DNA of 5,736 nucleotides. Origin: Stenotrophomonas maltophilia (GTDB taxonomy: Bacteria; Pseudomonadota; Gammaproteobacteria; Xanthomonadales; Xanthomonadaceae). Both the position numbers and the translations under genes were made by a program. Location of the stretch: contig DEZI01000024.1 in the NCBI GenBank assembly GCA_002364755.1, forward strand, positions 1-5,736. Reading direction: 5' to 3'. Below, piece after piece: positions 5,587 to 5,736 of this stretch. Every line of letters begins with the position of its first letter. Positions within the stretch are counted from its first letter, which is position 1. Under the pieces are notes generated by a model that did not search any database, was not told where the DNA came from, and was given only the letters and a program-made list of their open reading frames with translations.

Positions 5587-5610
5587 TCAACGTCAACGTC
5601 AACGTCAACG
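5587..5610. repeat. Hexanucleotide tandem repeat (TCAACG)x4
   Basis: Four perfect consecutive copies of TCAACG are present. The array sits between CTGCCG (5579-5584) and its reverse complement CGGCAG (5609-5614), so it would form the loop of a weak stem. It is non-coding, lying past the channel stop. Such short arrays can vary in copy number by slippage. Confidence 0.85.
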
Positions 5611-5736
5611 GCAGAAGCGGGTATCCGTGGGACGGCGGGGGGGGGGCTGCCTGGGGGGGGGGCCGCAAACCCTTCCAGGGGGTTGGGTTGGCCCACCACC
5701 GGCGGCTCCCCCCCCCCACCCCGCCCCCCCCCCCCC
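5611..5736. other. Non-coding end region: degraded large palindrome with poly-G/poly-C runs, probable low-quality contig end
   Basis: Homopolymers G10 (5637-5646), G10 (5653-5662), C10 (5708-5717) and C13 (5724-5736) crowd this end, with G runs on the left and C runs on the right. GGCGGGG (5634-5640) is the reverse complement of CCCCGCC (5719-5725), and the inner flanks are roughly complementary, so a palindrome of about 90 bases is recognisable. From memory, Stenotrophomonas carries intergenic palindromes of this general make-up. Here many positions seem to have been changed to G or C, which is typical of miscalled bases at a contig edge. No gene is supported. An open frame on the minus strand across this stretch is composition-driven. 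Confidence 0.6.

Noticed and set aside
3057..5699. 880-codon minus-strand open frame opposite the channel gene
   Set aside because: Its composition is dominated by Gln, His, Arg and Gly, the expected shadow of Leu/Ala/Val/Pro codons on the other strand. It has no motif, and it crosses the terminator and the low-quality end.

Overview
The window is high-GC, densely coding DNA that most resembles a Xanthomonadaceae genome, probably Stenotrophomonas. Two things point there. Codon third positions are strongly G/C-biased. Several short hairpins also begin with a GTAG tetranucleotide, which is the hallmark of the REP (SMAG) elements scattered through Stenotrophomonas maltophilia. The genus is inferred from these repeats and was not tested by alignment.

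Layout from left to right. Positions 1-150 hold a tandem array of paired GTAG-type REP hairpins with an exact 69-bp period. Three genes follow on the minus strand. In transcription order they are a signal-peptide-less Blc-type lipocalin (1995-2489), an FAD-dependent DAO-family oxidoreductase nine bases downstream (777-1985), and a small secreted protein with a Gly/Tyr/Pro-rich tail (164-652). A single REP hairpin (750-771) separates the last two. A divergent intergenic region (2490-2675) leads to a plus-strand gene for an acidic 82-residue protein of unknown function (2676-2924). That gene is followed by two REPs arranged as a 25-bp perfect inverted repeat (2931-3024). A large MscS-family mechanosensitive channel follows (3147-5543), with a signal peptide, a periplasmic coiled-coil region, about ten or eleven membrane segments and a classical MscS pore/beta domain. 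It ends in a Rho-independent terminator that overlaps its own stop codon.

The right end (5557-5736) contains a 9-bp-stem hairpin, four copies of the hexamer TCAACG, and a large imperfect palindrome filled with G10 and C10-C13 homopolymers. The homopolymers look like sequencing or assembly error at a contig end. Both window ends fall in repeats, which fits a short-read contig broken at repetitive DNA.

Functionally, the lipocalin and the oxidoreductase are the only pair clearly linked as an operon. The channel is an independent osmotic-stress gene. The small acidic protein and the Gly-rich secreted protein are uncharacterised. I see no mobile element, CRISPR array, phage module or defence system, and nothing that strongly suggests a new multi-gene system. 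The most distinctive content is the variety and arrangement of REP-type palindromes between otherwise ordinary chromosomal genes.
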